A stretch of DNA of 7,264 nt, taken from NCBI GenBank assembly GCA_964498965.1, contig CAZCJU010000073.1, forward strand, positions 1 to 7,264. The letters are read 5' to 3'. Shown piece by piece: positions 6,615-7,264 of the stretch. Each line of letters opens with the position of its first letter. The stretch's first letter is position 1. Below the pieces are notes generated by a model. That model worked only from the letters and a program-made list of their open reading frames with translations. It did no database searches and was not told the origin of the DNA. The position numbers and the translations under genes are program-made. This DNA is from CAZCJU01 sp964498965 (GTDB taxonomy: Bacteria; Bacillota; Clostridia; Oscillospirales; CAG-272).

Positions 6615-7264
6615 ATGTCCGAAAAAGTATTGATGAAAGGTAACGAAGCGATTGCGGAAGCGGCTATCAAGGCAGGTTGCCTGTATTACTTCGGTTATCC
6701 GATAACACCGCAAACGGAAATAGCGGAATATATGGCTCGCCGTATGCCGAAGGTCGGCGGTCTTTGCCTGCAGGCAGAAAGCGAAATAGCGGCAATTAAC
6801 ATGGTGTACGGTGCAGCGGCAGCAGGTGCAAGAGCGTTCACAACATCATCGGGTCCGGGATATTCGCTCAAGCAGGAGGGCATCTCATATCTTGCGGGTA
6901 ACGATCTTCCTGCGGTAATTATAGATGTAATGCGTATAGGTTCAGCCCTCGGAGACATCTTCATGGGACAGGGAGACTACTGGCAGCTTACCAAGGGCGG
7001 CGGACATGGAGACTACAGAACCATCGTACTTGCACCGAATTCGGTACAGGAGAATGTAGATACCGTTCAGCTTGCATTTGACCTTGCGGATAAGTATCTC
7101 CACCCAGTAATCATCGCATCGGATGCCGGTATCGGGCAGATGATGGAGCCTGTTGAGCTTCCGGAGTTCCGAGAAGAGGACAGAAGCAAGCATGATGCAT
7201 GGAGAGTAAGAGGAAATACAACAGGAGAGCTTAAGGATGCTCATGCTGTTAAAAATGTTTATTA
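6615..7264 (+). CDS. vorB: 2-oxoacid:ferredoxin oxidoreductase subunit VorB/KorA type, 3' end cut by window edge
   Basis: The first 216 residues of a pyruvate-ferredoxin-oxidoreductase-superfamily subunit, out of a usual 350 or so. With a TPP-binding subunit it oxidises 2-oxoacids (branched-chain 2-oxoacids or 2-oxoglutarate) plus CoA to acyl-CoA and CO2, passing electrons to ferredoxin. Typical motifs are MKGNEAIAEAAIKAG (7-21), FGYPITPQTE (26-35), LQAESEIAAINMVYGAA (52-68), TSSGPGYSL (77-85) and TKGGGHGDYR (126-135). ATG 6615 follows AAAGGAG with ideal spacing. Substrate cannot be settled from this part; VorB is the label usually given to this arrangement of short ferredoxin then alpha subunit. 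Two oddities: the segment MRIGSALGDIFMGQGDYWQ (105-123) departs from the GGPGLG-type motif I remember for the family, and codon preference shifts at about 6950. Confidence 0.92.
   Translation, partial: MSEKVLMKGNEAIAEAAIKAGCLYYFGYPITPQTEIAEYMARRMPKVGGLCLQAESEIAAINMVYGAAAAGARAFTTSSGPGYSLKQEGISYLAGNDLPAVIIDVMRIGSALGDIFMGQGDYWQLTKGGGHGDYRTIVLAPNSVQENVDTVQLAFDLADKYLHPVIIASDAGIGQMMEPVELPEFREEDRSKHDAWRVRGNTTGELKDAHAVKNVY

Noticed and set aside
6942..7244. 100-residue minus-strand open frame within vorB
   Set aside because: It is antisense to well-conserved VorB sequence including the GGGHGDYR motif; no supporting signal.

Overview
The window reads as chromosome of an anaerobic low-to-mid GC Firmicute, most likely a member of the Clostridia. 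The reasons are a CdaA/CdaR (c-di-AMP) pair, ferredoxin-dependent 2-oxoacid oxidoreductase genes, strong purine-rich ribosome binding sites and sigma-A type promoters. I cannot name the species. All eight genes can be assigned to families. No RNA gene, insertion sequence, CRISPR array or prophage is visible.

Layout. Two operons diverge from one AT-rich intergenic region (5477-5671). Leftward (minus strand) run cdaA, cdaR, a COG2509-like FAD-dependent dehydrogenase, a small RseC-like membrane protein, and recJ, which leaves the window at base 1. These five genes are 3 bp apart or overlap by 4 to 11 bp. Two of the starts are TTG, so they look translationally coupled. Rightward (plus strand) run a P-loop ATPase of unknown role, a two-cluster ferredoxin subunit, and the start of a VorB/KorA-type oxidoreductase subunit, which leaves the window at 7264.

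How the genes work together. CdaA makes c-di-AMP at the membrane and CdaR is its membrane-anchored partner. The FAD enzyme and the RseC-like protein are redox proteins that share the transcript, and RecJ is a DNA repair exonuclease. glmM, the usual follower of cdaA-cdaR, is not in the visible part. On the other side, the ferredoxin subunit and VorB should form part of a thiamine-diphosphate enzyme that oxidises 2-oxoacids to acyl-CoA and reduces ferredoxin. The remaining TPP-binding and gamma subunits are expected beyond 7264.

Most useful points: the ATPase probably starts at GTG 5672 rather than ATG 5636, because that ATG lies inside the predicted -10 box; both divergent promoters carry similar extended -10 elements; the ATPase is the least understood gene here; and the last 320 bases of vorB change codon preference just where the protein departs from the family motif I remember.
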